From: Prevotella sp.
Lineage (GTDB): Bacteria > Bacteroidota > Bacteroidia > Bacteroidales > Bacteroidaceae
Assembly: GCA_017474515.1 (NCBI GenBank)
Contig: JAFVHN010000043.1
Coordinates: 1 to 55,721, forward strand
DNA: 55,721 nucleotides
Direction of reading: 5' to 3'
Shown: positions 42,217-50,629 of the stretch, in pieces
How positions within the stretch are numbered: the stretch's first letter is position 1
Layout: each line of letters opens with the position of its first letter
Made by a program: the position numbers and the translations under genes
Notes under the pieces: generated by a model
What the model was told of the DNA's origin: nothing
Database searches by the model: none
Seen by the model: only the letters and a program-made list of their open reading frames with translations

Positions 42217-45200
42217 TTAGAACGAGATGTTGAGTCCGAATGAGCAGGTGGTAGGCGAGGGATAGCGGCCGTTGTCCAGGCCCAACACGTTTGGCGACTG
42301 GGTGCTCGAGCCTATTTCGGGGTCGTAGCCGTCGTAGCCGGTAATGGTGAGCAGGTTCTGGATGTTGGTGTAGATGCGCAGCGACTCCACGCCGATTTTC
42401 TTCACCAGGGCCTTGGGGAAGGTGTATCCCAGTGCAATGTTCTTCAGGCGGATGTACGAGCCGTCCTCAATGTAGCGGTCGCTCCAGCGGTCGTTGTCGT
42501 TGGGGTCGCCCAAGGTCAGGCGCGGAAGCGATGCGCCGGGGTTCTTCACGCGGATGTTGGTGATGTCGTCATACCAGTTATAGACGAGCATGCCGTCGCC
42601 GCGGTCCACGCCGGCCGAGTAGTCCTTGGCGGCATCGATGGGCTCGAGCACGGTGCGGTCGAGCACGTCCTTCAGCTGGTTGGTCCACGAGGAGTTCATG
42701 TGCGTGAGCTTCATCTTGTTGTAGTTGCCCACCTTGTTGCCGTAGGACCCGTTGATGAAGATGTTGAGGTCGAAGTTCTTGTAGCGGAAGGTGTTGTTGA
42801 AGCCGAAGGTGAACTTGGGCATGGGCGAGCCGATGTTGGTGCGGTCGTTCTCGTCGATGACGCCGTCGCCGTTGAGGTCTTTATACTTGATGTCGCCCAC
42901 CCACACGGTGCTGGCCTTGGCATAGACGCCGTTGCTGGGGTAGTGGGCCGGCTTGGGCGATTTCTCAATGTCTTCCAGGCTCTGGTAGATGCCGTCGGTG
43001 ACGTAGCCGTAGAAGCTGTACAGGCTCTCGCCCACCTGAGTGAGGCTCACCAGGTCGCTCCATTGTCCGTAGCCCGGCAGTGGCACGTCGCTGGCGCTAT
43101 TTCCGCTCAGGGCCACCAGCTTGTTCTTGTTGAACGAAATCTGGAATTCGCTGTCCCACTCAAAGCGCCCTATGAAGGGATGGGTGTTGAGCGCTATCTC
43201 CAGACCGGTGTTGCGGATGGTGCCGTAGTTGCCCCAGGGTGCCTGCAGCTTCGACGAGCCGTTGCCCGACGTTCCCATTGTGGAGGGCAGGTTGAGCTCC
43301 ATGAGCATGTCTTTCGACTCCTTGCGATACCAGTCCATGGTAAGGTTGATGCGGTCGTGAAGGAAGCCCAGGTCGAGGCCCACGTTCCATTGTTCCTGGC
43401 TTTCCCACTTGATGGCGGTGTTGGCAATGTTGAGCGGTCGGTAGCCCTTGCCCAGGTCGGAGGTCATCACCGAGAGGCTGACGCCCCACTTGTATCCGCC
43501 GATGCTGGCGTTGCCGGTTTGTCCCCATCCCACGCGCAGCTTGCCGTTGCTCACGATGTTTTCCAGCGGCTTGAAGAATTTCTCGTTGTTGAAGCGCCAC
43601 GAGGCGGCCAGCGAGTGGAACCCTGCCCAGCGGTTGTCGGGGCCGAAGTTCGACGAGCCGTCGTAGCGGTAGGTGTAGGTGGCGTTGTAGCGGTTGTCGA
43701 AGCTATAGGTCCATCGGGTGAAGAACGATGCCATCGATGAACTGCCGAAGCCGCTGCCGATGGTGGGCACGTCGGCGCCCAGCGACGGGTTGTGAACGTC
43801 GTTCGAGGGCAGGCCCGAGCCGCCCACCTGTATGTATTCATAGTCCGACTGCCAGCACTCCTGGCCGAACATGGCGCTGACGTTGTGCTTGCCGAAGGTG
43901 TTGCTATAGGTGATGTAGTTCTTGAATTGCAGGAAGGTGCTGCTGTTCTTCTGCTTCGAGCTTTCGTTCTTCGTCACATAGTAGTGGGGCAGCTCCACGG
44001 TGGGCTGGAACGTCTCGCCGGTGCTCCAGTTGAGGTCGAAGCCCACTTCGGTGTGCCACACCACGTGCTTCAGCGGCGTCACCTCGAAGAAGATGTTTCC
44101 GTTCAGCTTCTGGCGGTTCAGCAGGATGTCCTTCATCTTGGCAATGGCAATGGGGTTGGGGTTGGTGGAACCCTCCGACGACGTGGAGGAATAGTCGCCG
44201 TTCACGTCGTAGATGGGAATGTTGGGCGTGGTGGTCAGCGAGTAGTTGATGATGCCCTCCTCGCCGTCGGCCAGCTTCAGGTCGTCGTTGGTGTTCGAGA
44301 AGCTCACGCTGGCACCCATCTTCAGCCATTTCTTCAGTTGTGCGTCGAGGTTGGTGCGGAAGTTCATTCGCTCAAACTCCGAGCCTATGATGGTGCCTTC
44401 CTGGTTCATGTAGCCGCCCGACACATAATACTGTATCTTGTCGGAGCCGCCCGACACGTTCACCTGGTGCGAGTGTTGCAGGGCGGTCTGGAAGATGGCG
44501 TCCTGCCAGTTGGTGCCCTTACCCAGGATGGAGGGGTCCGACATCGAGGCGCTGGGGTTGAGCACCTCGCCCTGGGCCACAAAGCCGTTGTAGTAGTCGG
44601 CATATTCGCGCAGGTTGAGCAGCTCCAGGCGCTTCATCTGGCGGTTCAGGGCCACCATGCCGTTATATGAGAACTTGGCGCTGCCCTCCTTGCCGTGCTT
44701 GGTGGTGATGAGCACCACGCCGTTGGCGCCCTGGGCACCGTAGATGGCGGTGGCGGAGGCGTCTTTCAGGATTTCCATCGACACGATGTCGGCGGGGTCG
44801 ATGGTTGACAGGGGCGAAATGGTAGATACCGAGCCGTTGCCCAGCGCGTCGCCCAGGCCGTAGGAATAACCCGTGGCTCCGCCGCTCTGCACGATGACGC
44901 CGTCGATGACGTAGAGCGGCTCGGCATTGGCGTTGATGGTGGCCGTGCCGCGCACGCGGATGGCCGAGCTGCTGCCCGGGGCGCCCGACGTGCTGATGGC
45001 CGTGACGCCGGCGGCGCGACCTTGCAGCGACTGGTCGAGCGAGGTGATGATGGAGCCTTTCACGGCGGCCTCGCCCATCGACACGGAGGCACCGGAGATG
45101 TCGCTCTTCTTCATCGTGCCGTAGCCCACCACCACCACCTCGTCGAGGCTGGTGTTGTCTTCTTCAAGGGTGATGCTCAACGTGGAGGAGTTGCCCACCT

Positions 45201-45495
45201 TTACTTCGCGGGTCACATAGCCCACGTAGGAAATCTGGAGCGTGGCACCGGGCTTCACGCTGATGGTGAACTGGCCGTCCATGTCGGTTACTACACCGTT
45301 TGAGGTGCCTTTCTCCATCACCGTGGCACCGATGACCGGCCCCATGGCGTCGCTGACCACGCCCGTCACCTTCTTCGATTGTTGCACCGCCTGGGCCGTA
45401 GAAAGCGACTCCCCGGCCTTCGCCTCAGGCGAGTGCCACAACCAGAAGAAAGAGCAGGCTGCCAGCAGCACTGTCTTACTGATGTTTTTTCTCAT
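42217..45495 (-). CDS. SusC/RagA-family TonB-dependent transporter (mannan PUL)
   Basis: 1092 residues. A signal segment (about 1-28) is followed by an unusual spacer (SLSTAQAVQQSKK), then the CarboxypepD_reg-like domain (VVSDAMGPVIGATVMEKGTS). The TonB-box/plug region has LDEVVVVGYGTMKKS and the barrel ends with FGLNISF. It imports mannooligosaccharides with the adjacent SusD. No regulator gene accompanies this PUL in the window; it could be controlled from elsewhere. It is the first gene of a six-gene minus-strand operon. Confidence 0.95.
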   Translation of the reverse strand: MRKNISKTVLLAACSFFWLWHSPEAKAGESLSTAQAVQQSKKVTGVVSDAMGPVIGATVMEKGTSNGVVTDMDGQFTISVKPGATLQISYVGYVTREVKVGNSSTLSITLEEDNTSLDEVVVVGYGTMKKSDISGASVSMGEAAVKGSIITSLDQSLQGRAAGVTAISTSGAPGSSSAIRVRGTATINANAEPLYVIDGVIVQSGGATGYSYGLGDALGNGSVSTISPLSTIDPADIVSMEILKDASATAIYGAQGANGVVLITTKHGKEGSAKFSYNGMVALNRQMKRLELLNLREYADYYNGFVAQGEVLNPSASMSDPSILGKGTNWQDAIFQTALQHSHQVNVSGGSDKIQYYVSGGYMNQEGTIIGSEFERMNFRTNLDAQLKKWLKMGASVSFSNTNDDLKLADGEEGIINYSLTTTPNIPIYDVNGDYSSTSSEGSTNPNPIAIAKMKDILLNRQKLNGNIFFEVTPLKHVVWHTEVGFDLNWSTGETFQPTVELPHYYVTKNESSKQKNSSTFLQFKNYITYSNTFGKHNVSAMFGQECWQSDYEYIQVGGSGLPSNDVHNPSLGADVPTIGSGFGSSSMASFFTRWTYSFDNRYNATYTYRYDGSSNFGPDNRWAGFHSLAASWRFNNEKFFKPLENIVSNGKLRVGWGQTGNASIGGYKWGVSLSVMTSDLGKGYRPLNIANTAIKWESQEQWNVGLDLGFLHDRINLTMDWYRKESKDMLMELNLPSTMGTSGNGSSKLQAPWGNYGTIRNTGLEIALNTHPFIGRFEWDSEFQISFNKNKLVALSGNSASDVPLPGYGQWSDLVSLTQVGESLYSFYGYVTDGIYQSLEDIEKSPKPAHYPSNGVYAKASTVWVGDIKYKDLNGDGVIDENDRTNIGSPMPKFTFGFNNTFRYKNFDLNIFINGSYGNKVGNYNKMKLTHMNSSWTNQLKDVLDRTVLEPIDAAKDYSAGVDRGDGMLVYNWYDDITNIRVKNPGASLPRLTLGDPNDNDRWSDRYIEDGSYIRLKNIALGYTFPKALVKKIGVESLRIYTNIQNLLTITGYDGYDPEIGSSTQSPNVLGLDNGRYPSPTTCSFGLNISF

Positions 45496-45574
45496 ACTTA
45501 ATTGTTTTATTGATAGTTATTAGTAATTATTAGCTTCTTGAGAATTCTTCCTGAGAAAGGTAAGTTTTGCGCTG

Positions 45575-45582
45575 CAAAGATA
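45575..45582 (-). promoter_or_regulatory. Probable -7 box of the mannan susC
   Basis: TATCTTTG on the minus strand, about 80 bp before the ATG. The matching -33 TTTG is poor, as at the other susC. The rest of the 627-bp gap to pta holds hairpin element D and the pta promoter. Confidence 0.55.
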
Positions 45583-45699
45583 TGGCAAATAATTGGAATA
45601 TTATTGTACTATTTTATCAATTCTTTCTCATTCCTTGCAATTAGAGCATTATTTTTGCCATCGGCCTTTGCAAGGTGGATAACGAGGTGCAGAGAAATT

Positions 45700-45912
45700 A
45701 TGAAAAATCTTGACAAAAGTTGCGAAATTTTGACAATTTCGTAACAGGTTGATAATCTGACAGTTGTAAATGGCGCGGAGTTTGACCGCAAATTTCGAGG
45801 GGAAATTTGCCAATTTGAGGGGAGAGATTTGCCAATTCTCTCCCCGCGATTTGCCGTCAAACCATCCGGTGGAAATAAAAATCCATGAAAAATTTTTACA
45901 AAATTCCCGCCC
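45700..45912 (+). repeat. 81-nt-hairpin element, copy D
   Basis: The left repeat GAAAAATCTTGACAAAA and right repeat GAAAAATTTTTACAAAA flank GTAACAGGTTGATAATCT and the hairpin at 45781-45861 (81 nt). The inner units are TTTGCCAATT on both sides of a G-rich centre (GAGGGGAGAGA), whereas copy A has a C-rich centre at the same place. Confidence 0.75.
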
Positions 45913-46033
45913 CGACTTATACGCTTTTTGCAAGCCAAAGGTGCGGTTTTCCGGTCGCCATCGCCCTGCAATGGCCTTTGGCGGGCGCAAAATCCGCCTA
46001 CAAAGTGAATATTTTGTAAATCACGGGCAAAAA

Positions 46034-46065
46034 TTTCGGCAATTCAAATAAAAACCGTAAATTTG
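46034..46065 (+). promoter_or_regulatory. Promoter of pta
   Basis: TTTC at 46034-46037, 20 bp, TAAATTTG at 46058-46065. The leader to the ATG at 46123 is about 50 nt. Confidence 0.65.
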
Positions 46066-46122
46066 CATCTTGAACATACAACAAATCAAATCATATACAT
46101 TATTTAATTTTAACTACAAGCT

Positions 46123-47130
46123 ATGGATTTAATTCAAAAAATCATTGCTCGCGCAAAGAGCAACAAGCAGCGCATTGTGCTCCCCGAGGCCGAGGAGGAA
46201 CGCACCCTGACCGCCGCCGACCGCGTGCTGGCCGACGACATGGCCGACATCATCCTCATCGGCAATCCCGAAAAGGTGAAGGCATTGGCCGAGGAGAAAG
46301 GGCTGAAGAACATTGGCAAGGCCACGCTCATCGACCCCGAGAACTGCCCCAAGAGCGAGGAGTATGCCCAGCTGCTGGCCGAACTGCGCAAGAAGAAGGG
46401 CATGACCATTGAGCAGGCCCGCGAACTGGTGAAGAACCCGCTCTACCTGGGCTGCATGATCATCAAGACCGGCGACGCCGACGGCCAGATTTCGGGAGCC
46501 CTCTCCACCACCGGCGAGACGCTTCGCCCGGCCCTGCAAATCATCAAGACGGCACCCGGCATCACCTGCGTGAGCGGCGCCATGCTCCTCATTACGCAGA
46601 AACCCGAATACGGCGAGAACGGCGTGCTCGTGGTGGGCGACGTGGCCGTGACGCCCATGCCCGATGCCAACCAGTTGTCGCAAATCGCCGTGTGCACGGC
46701 GCAGACGGCTCGCTCGGTGGCCGGCTTCGACGACCCCCGCGTGGCCATGCTCAGCTTCTCTACCAAGGGCTCGGCCACTCACGAGGTGGTGGACAAGGTG
46801 ATTGAGGCCACACGCCTGGCCAAGGAAATGGACCCGGCACTGAAAATCGACGGCGAGCTGCAGGCCGACGCCGCACTGGTGCCCGCCGTGGGAAAGAAGA
46901 AGGCTCCGGGCTCCGACATCGCCGGCAACGCCAACGTGCTCGTGTTCCCCAACCTTGAAGTGGGAAACATCGCTTACAAGCTGGTGCAGCGCCTGGGCGA
47001 CGCCATCGCCGTGGGGCCCATCCTCCAGGGCATAGCACGGCCCGTGAACGACCTTTCGCGCGGCTGCTCCGTCGATGACATCTACTACCTCGTCGCCATC
47101 ACCGCCTGCCAGGCCATGGACGCCAAGTAA
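46123..47130 (+). CDS. pta: Phosphate acetyltransferase
   Basis: 335 residues, the short single-domain form. Motifs are RIVLPEAEEERTL (18-30), GALSTTGETLRPALQIIKTA, FSTKGSATHEV, KIDGELQADAALVP and FPNLEVGNIAYKLVQRL with GPILQG, all typical of Pta. It converts acetyl-CoA and phosphate to acetyl phosphate; AckA then makes ATP and acetate. The partner ackA follows at 47947, but an inserted cassette with its own gene separates them. Confidence 0.95.
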   Translation: MDLIQKIIARAKSNKQRIVLPEAEEERTLTAADRVLADDMADIILIGNPEKVKALAEEKGLKNIGKATLIDPENCPKSEEYAQLLAELRKKKGMTIEQARELVKNPLYLGCMIIKTGDADGQISGALSTTGETLRPALQIIKTAPGITCVSGAMLLITQKPEYGENGVLVVGDVAVTPMPDANQLSQIAVCTAQTARSVAGFDDPRVAMLSFSTKGSATHEVVDKVIEATRLAKEMDPALKIDGELQADAALVPAVGKKKAPGSDIAGNANVLVFPNLEVGNIAYKLVQRLGDAIAVGPILQGIARPVNDLSRGCSVDDIYYLVAITACQAMDAK

Positions 47131-47146
47131 GTGAAGTCGTTTTCTT

Positions 47147-47194
47147 GAAACAAATTGTAACTAATTGCAACTAATTTTATTCACAAATTAAAAC
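47147..47194. repeat. Left 48-bp inverted repeat of the GxxExxY cassette
   Basis: Begins GAAACAAATTGTAACTAATT and ends CACAAATTAAAAC. It matches the reverse complement of 47857-47904 at 42 of 48 positions by my alignment. It starts 17 bp after the pta stop codon. Confidence 0.8.
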
Positions 47195-47225
47195 AAATAA
47201 CAACCATTGCCCAAACCTCTTTTTT

Positions 47226-47657
47226 ATGACCAAGTCAGAATATATGGACATGTATGATGTCGTCGGCATCGCCATGGAAGTGCACCGCTTGCTGGGCAGG
47301 GGCCTGGCAGAGCAGGTAAATCAAGAAGCCTTTGCCATAGAAATGAATTTGAGGAAAATGGATGTGGAACGTGAAAAGAAACTGCAACTGAGATATAAGA
47401 ATGTGACGCTGGAGAAAACCTATGTGGCTGATTTCTTTTACAAAGGAATTGTCATTGAGTTTAAATCGGTTGACGAAATCATACCAGACCACAGGGCCCA
47501 ATTGTTCAACTATATGCGCATTGCCCGCCAAAACAGAGGAGTCCTGTTCAACTTCGGAGAAAGACACCTGCATACCGAGCGTTACCTCTTCCAACCAGAG
47601 GATGATGATTTCGTCTTGCTCACCCATGAGAATTACATGCAATACATCTCGGATTAA
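47226..47657 (+). CDS. GxxExxY-family protein (PD-(D/E)XK nuclease-like)
   Basis: 143 residues. The N-terminal segment GRGLAEQVNQEAF (24-36) is the family signature with Asn in place of the usual final Tyr. A nuclease-like core follows: Asp69 in YVADFFYK and Glu78-x-Lys80 in IVIEFKS, then the helix HRAQLFNYMRIA. These residues fit a PD-(D/E)XK active site. The function of the family is not established. The gene lies inside a ~760-bp cassette with inverted-repeat ends inserted between pta and ackA, and its AT-rich composition differs from both neighbours. This suggests a small mobile unit, though no transposase is seen. Confidence 0.85.
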   Translation: MTKSEYMDMYDVVGIAMEVHRLLGRGLAEQVNQEAFAIEMNLRKMDVEREKKLQLRYKNVTLEKTYVADFFYKGIVIEFKSVDEIIPDHRAQLFNYMRIARQNRGVLFNFGERHLHTERYLFQPEDDDFVLLTHENYMQYISD

Positions 47658-47666
47658 AAAAATAAT

Positions 47667-47905
47667 AGTTTTATTTGTGGATATAATTTGCTGTAATTGG
47701 TTGCAATTAGTTTCTTAACAAAGAAAATTCCTTGTAATGCTCTTGGACAAAGCATTTATTAGTTTTAATTTGTGGAAATAATTAGTTGTAATTAGCTGCA
47801 ATTAGTTTCTTAACAAAGAAAATTCCTTGTAATGCTCTTGGATTAAGCATTTATTAGTTTTAATTTGTGGAAATAATTAGTTGTAATTTGTTGCAATTTG
47901 TTTCT
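47667..47905 (+). repeat. Tandem repeat of 94-95 bp, about 2.5 copies, ending in the right inverted repeat
   Basis: Units start at 47667, 47761 and 47856 with AGTTTTAATTTGTGGAAATA; the first two contain AACAAAGAAAATTCCTTGTA. The third, partial unit (47857-47904) is the right arm that pairs with 47147-47194. The leading parts of units one and two could also pair with the left arm, so the cassette end is effectively triplicated. Confidence 0.8.
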
Positions 47906-47946
47906 AAAAAAATAAAAATGAACATTTAGTTATTTAGATTGATAAA

Positions 47947-49158
47947 ATGAAAATTTTAGTGTTAAATTGTGGAAGTTCGTCGATTAAGTATGCATTGTAC
48001 AATATGGACGACAAGAGCGTGATGACGAGCGGCGGCGCAGAGCGCGTGGGACTCGACGGCGCTTTCGTGAAAGTGAAACTGGCCAACGGCGAGAAACGCC
48101 AGATTATGCACGACATCCCCGAGCACACCGAGGGCGTGAAGTTCATCTTCTCATTGCTCACCGACCCGGAGATTGGCGTCATCAAGGACCTCAAGGAGAT
48201 TGATGCCGTGGGACACCGCATGGTGCACGGCGGCGAGAAGTTCAACAAGAGCGTCATCCTCAACGACGAGGTGCTCAAGGCTTTTGAGGAATGTTCCGAC
48301 CTGGCTCCGCTTCACAACCCCGCCAACCTGAAGGGTGTGAACGCCGTGAAGGAGCTGATGCCCGGACTGCCCCAGGTGGGCGTCTTCGACACCGCCTTCC
48401 ACCAGACCATGCCGCCCAAGGCGTTTATGTATGCCATTCCCTACGAGCTCTACGAGAAATACGGCGTGCGCCGCTACGGCTTCCACGGCACCAGCCACCG
48501 CTATGTGTCGGCCCGTGCCTGCCAGTTCCTCGGCATTCCCGCTGAAGGCACCAAGATGGTGACCTGCCACGTGGGAAACGGCGGCTCCATCTGCGCCGTG
48601 AAAGACGGCAAATGCGTTGACACCTCCATGGGACTGACACCCCTGGAAGGCCTCATGATGGGCACCCGCGCCGGCGACATCGACGGCGGAGCGGTCACGT
48701 TCATTGAGAAAAAACTGGGACTGGATGCCGACGGCATGTCGGATTTGCTCAATAAGAAGAGCGGCGTGGCCGGACTGACCGGCGGAAAGAGCGACATGCG
48801 CGACGTGGAAAGTGCTGCCCTTGCCGGTGACGACCGCGCACGCCTGGCTCAGGACATGTATTTCTATCGCATCAAGAAATACATCGGTGCTTACGCCGCC
48901 GCCATGGGTGGCCTCGACGTCATCGTGTTCACCGCCGGTGTGGGTGAAAACCAGACCAGCATGCGCTCGGAAGTGTGCAAGGACATGGAATTCCTCGGAG
49001 TGAAGTTCGACGAGAAAAAGAACATGGTGCGCGGCGAGGAAGCCGTCATCTCGGCCGACGACTCTCGCGTGAAAGTCGTGGTCATTCCCACCGACGAAGA
49101 GCTCATGATTGCCACCGACACCATGAACCTCCTGAAACAAGAAAACCGTTCTAAGTAA
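47947..49158 (+). CDS. ackA: Acetate kinase
   Basis: 403 residues. Motifs are the N-terminal phosphate-binding LVLNCGSSSIKYALYN, GHRMVHGGEKFNKSV, FDTAFHQTMPP (catalytic Asp region), YGFHGTSHRYVS, HVGNGGSICAV, LEGLMMGTRAGDIDG and FTAGVGENQ. It produces ATP and acetate from acetyl phosphate, the final substrate-level phosphorylation step of mixed-acid fermentation. The upstream gap is filled by the GxxExxY cassette, so it is uncertain whether transcription from the pta promoter still reaches it. Confidence 0.96.
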   Translation: MKILVLNCGSSSIKYALYNMDDKSVMTSGGAERVGLDGAFVKVKLANGEKRQIMHDIPEHTEGVKFIFSLLTDPEIGVIKDLKEIDAVGHRMVHGGEKFNKSVILNDEVLKAFEECSDLAPLHNPANLKGVNAVKELMPGLPQVGVFDTAFHQTMPPKAFMYAIPYELYEKYGVRRYGFHGTSHRYVSARACQFLGIPAEGTKMVTCHVGNGGSICAVKDGKCVDTSMGLTPLEGLMMGTRAGDIDGGAVTFIEKKLGLDADGMSDLLNKKSGVAGLTGGKSDMRDVESAALAGDDRARLAQDMYFYRIKKYIGAYAAAMGGLDVIVFTAGVGENQTSMRSEVCKDMEFLGVKFDEKKNMVRGEEAVISADDSRVKVVVIPTDEELMIATDTMNLLKQENRSK

Positions 49159-49247
49159 AGAGTGAAAAGTGAAGAGTGAAGAATAATTGCCGTTTATCAG
49201 ATGGCGGCAGCAAATTCTTCACTCTTCACTTTTCACTCTTCACTTTA
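49157..49247. repeat. AGTGAA-arm palindrome, copy 2
   Basis: AGAGTGAAAAGTGAAGAGTG and CACTCTTCACTTTTCACTCT flank the core AATTGCC then GATGGCGGCAGCAAAT. It starts in the last bases of ackA and ends in the stop codon of murF (minus strand), filling the convergent gap completely, so it probably ends both transcripts. Confidence 0.8.
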
Positions 49248-50591
49248 AAGCAGTTCGACTAATTTGTCGAGCCGCATGCTGTGGCTGCCTTTGATAAGGA
49301 TGAGCCTGCCTTGCGGCTGATGTTCGCCGATGGCTGCCGCCACCGCTTCGGTGTCGGGCAGTTTTCGGTATTCGCATTGCGTCTTGGCAAACTCCGGCCC
49401 CACGAGCCACACCTCTTCGGCCTGGCACCGCGCCACCATGTCGGCCACCCGCTGGTGCTCGGTTTCCGAGTCGGCCCCCAGCTCCTTCATGTCGCCGAGG
49501 ATGAGCATTTTATGGGGGTGGCTGATATGGCAGAAATTGTCGATGGCGGCGGCCATGCTCGTGGGGTTGGCGTTATAGGCATCCACCACCAGGCGGTTGT
49601 GCGCCGTTTGTTCCAGTTGGCTACGGTTGTTCGACGGCACATAGTCGGCCAGTGCACGGCAGATGTTGTCGTTGTCAACGTCGAAGCAAATGCCCACGGC
49701 CACGGCCGCCAGCAGATTGTGGATGTTATAGGTTCCTATGAGGTGGGTGTCCACGCGGTTGTGCTCCGTGTCGCCGTCCTCATCGCTGAACCACCAGCTG
49801 AAACTCACGTATGGGTCGGCCTTTTCCAAGCGCCCTTTCACCGAAATTTCTTCGTTGTCGCCCGTGCCGTAGCCGAACTGGAAAATGAGCTCGCGCTCGT
49901 CGGCCATTGCCCGCAGGTCGTCGTCATCGTCGTTGATGAAGACGAAACCCATGGGCATGCCTTCCTCCGTGGGGTCGAGCGTCTGGCGGTCGGCCAGGAA
50001 ATCGTAGAGTTCGCCTTTTGTGCGCTTCACCCCCTCGAAGGACCCGAAGCCCTGCAGGTGTGCGCGTCCCACGTTGGTGATGAGCCCGCAGGTGGGCTCC
50101 GCCGTTTCCACCAGCGTCTTGATGTCGCCCGGGTGGCTGGCGCCCATCTCTATGACGGCAATCTCGTGCTCGGGGGCCAGTCGGAAGAGCGTCTTGGGCA
50201 CACCCACGTCGTTGTTGTAGTTGGCCTCGGTGAACAACACGTTATACTGGCTTCCCAGCACGGCGGCAATGAGTTCCTTCGTGGTGGTCTTGCCGTTGGT
50301 GCCGGTAATGGCCAGCACGGGAATGTCGAATTGCCGCCGGTGCATGCGTGCCAGGTCCTTGTAGGTTTGCAAGCAGTTGTCCACAAGGATGATGTTGTCG
50401 CCGCCGGCCTTGTCGGCCTCGTCCACGATGGCGTAGGCGCAACCGTTTTCAAGGGCTTTCGCGGCATAGTCGTTGCCGTTGAATGTCTCGCCTTTCAATG
50501 CGAGGAAGATGCTTCCCGGGGGACAATGGCGGCTGTCCGTGGTGATGCACGGGTGCTGCCTGTAGAGGTCGTATAGCTTGCCGATGTCCAT
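49245..50591 (-). CDS. murF: UDP-N-acetylmuramoyl-tripeptide-D-alanyl-D-alanine ligase
   Basis: 448 residues. N-terminal substrate domain with TTDSRHCPPGSIFLALKG (17-34), P-loop ITGTNGKTTTKE (95-106, Lys101), central domain with MGASHPGDIKTLVETAEPT and NVGRAHLQGFGS, and a C-terminal domain with DAYNANPTSM and LGDMKELG. It adds D-Ala-D-Ala to the peptidoglycan precursor in the cytoplasm. It stands alone rather than in a division and cell-wall cluster. It is 38 bp downstream of the BspA-like gene on the same strand, so it may be read from that transcript. Confidence 0.95.
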   Translation of the reverse strand: MDIGKLYDLYRQHPCITTDSRHCPPGSIFLALKGETFNGNDYAAKALENGCAYAIVDEADKAGGDNIILVDNCLQTYKDLARMHRRQFDIPVLAITGTNGKTTTKELIAAVLGSQYNVLFTEANYNNDVGVPKTLFRLAPEHEIAVIEMGASHPGDIKTLVETAEPTCGLITNVGRAHLQGFGSFEGVKRTKGELYDFLADRQTLDPTEEGMPMGFVFINDDDDDLRAMADERELIFQFGYGTGDNEEISVKGRLEKADPYVSFSWWFSDEDGDTEHNRVDTHLIGTYNIHNLLAAVAVGICFDVDNDNICRALADYVPSNNRSQLEQTAHNRLVVDAYNANPTSMAAAIDNFCHISHPHKMLILGDMKELGADSETEHQRVADMVARCQAEEVWLVGPEFAKTQCEYRKLPDTEAVAAAIGEHQPQGRLILIKGSHSMRLDKLVELL

Positions 50592-50629
50592 CTTTCCGTG
50601 GTTTTCTAATGTGTGTGCCGGGGTGTTTT

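Noticed and set aside
47667-47905. CRISPR array
   Set aside because: The units are 94-95 bp near-identical tandem copies without short repeat/spacer structure, and no cas genes are present.
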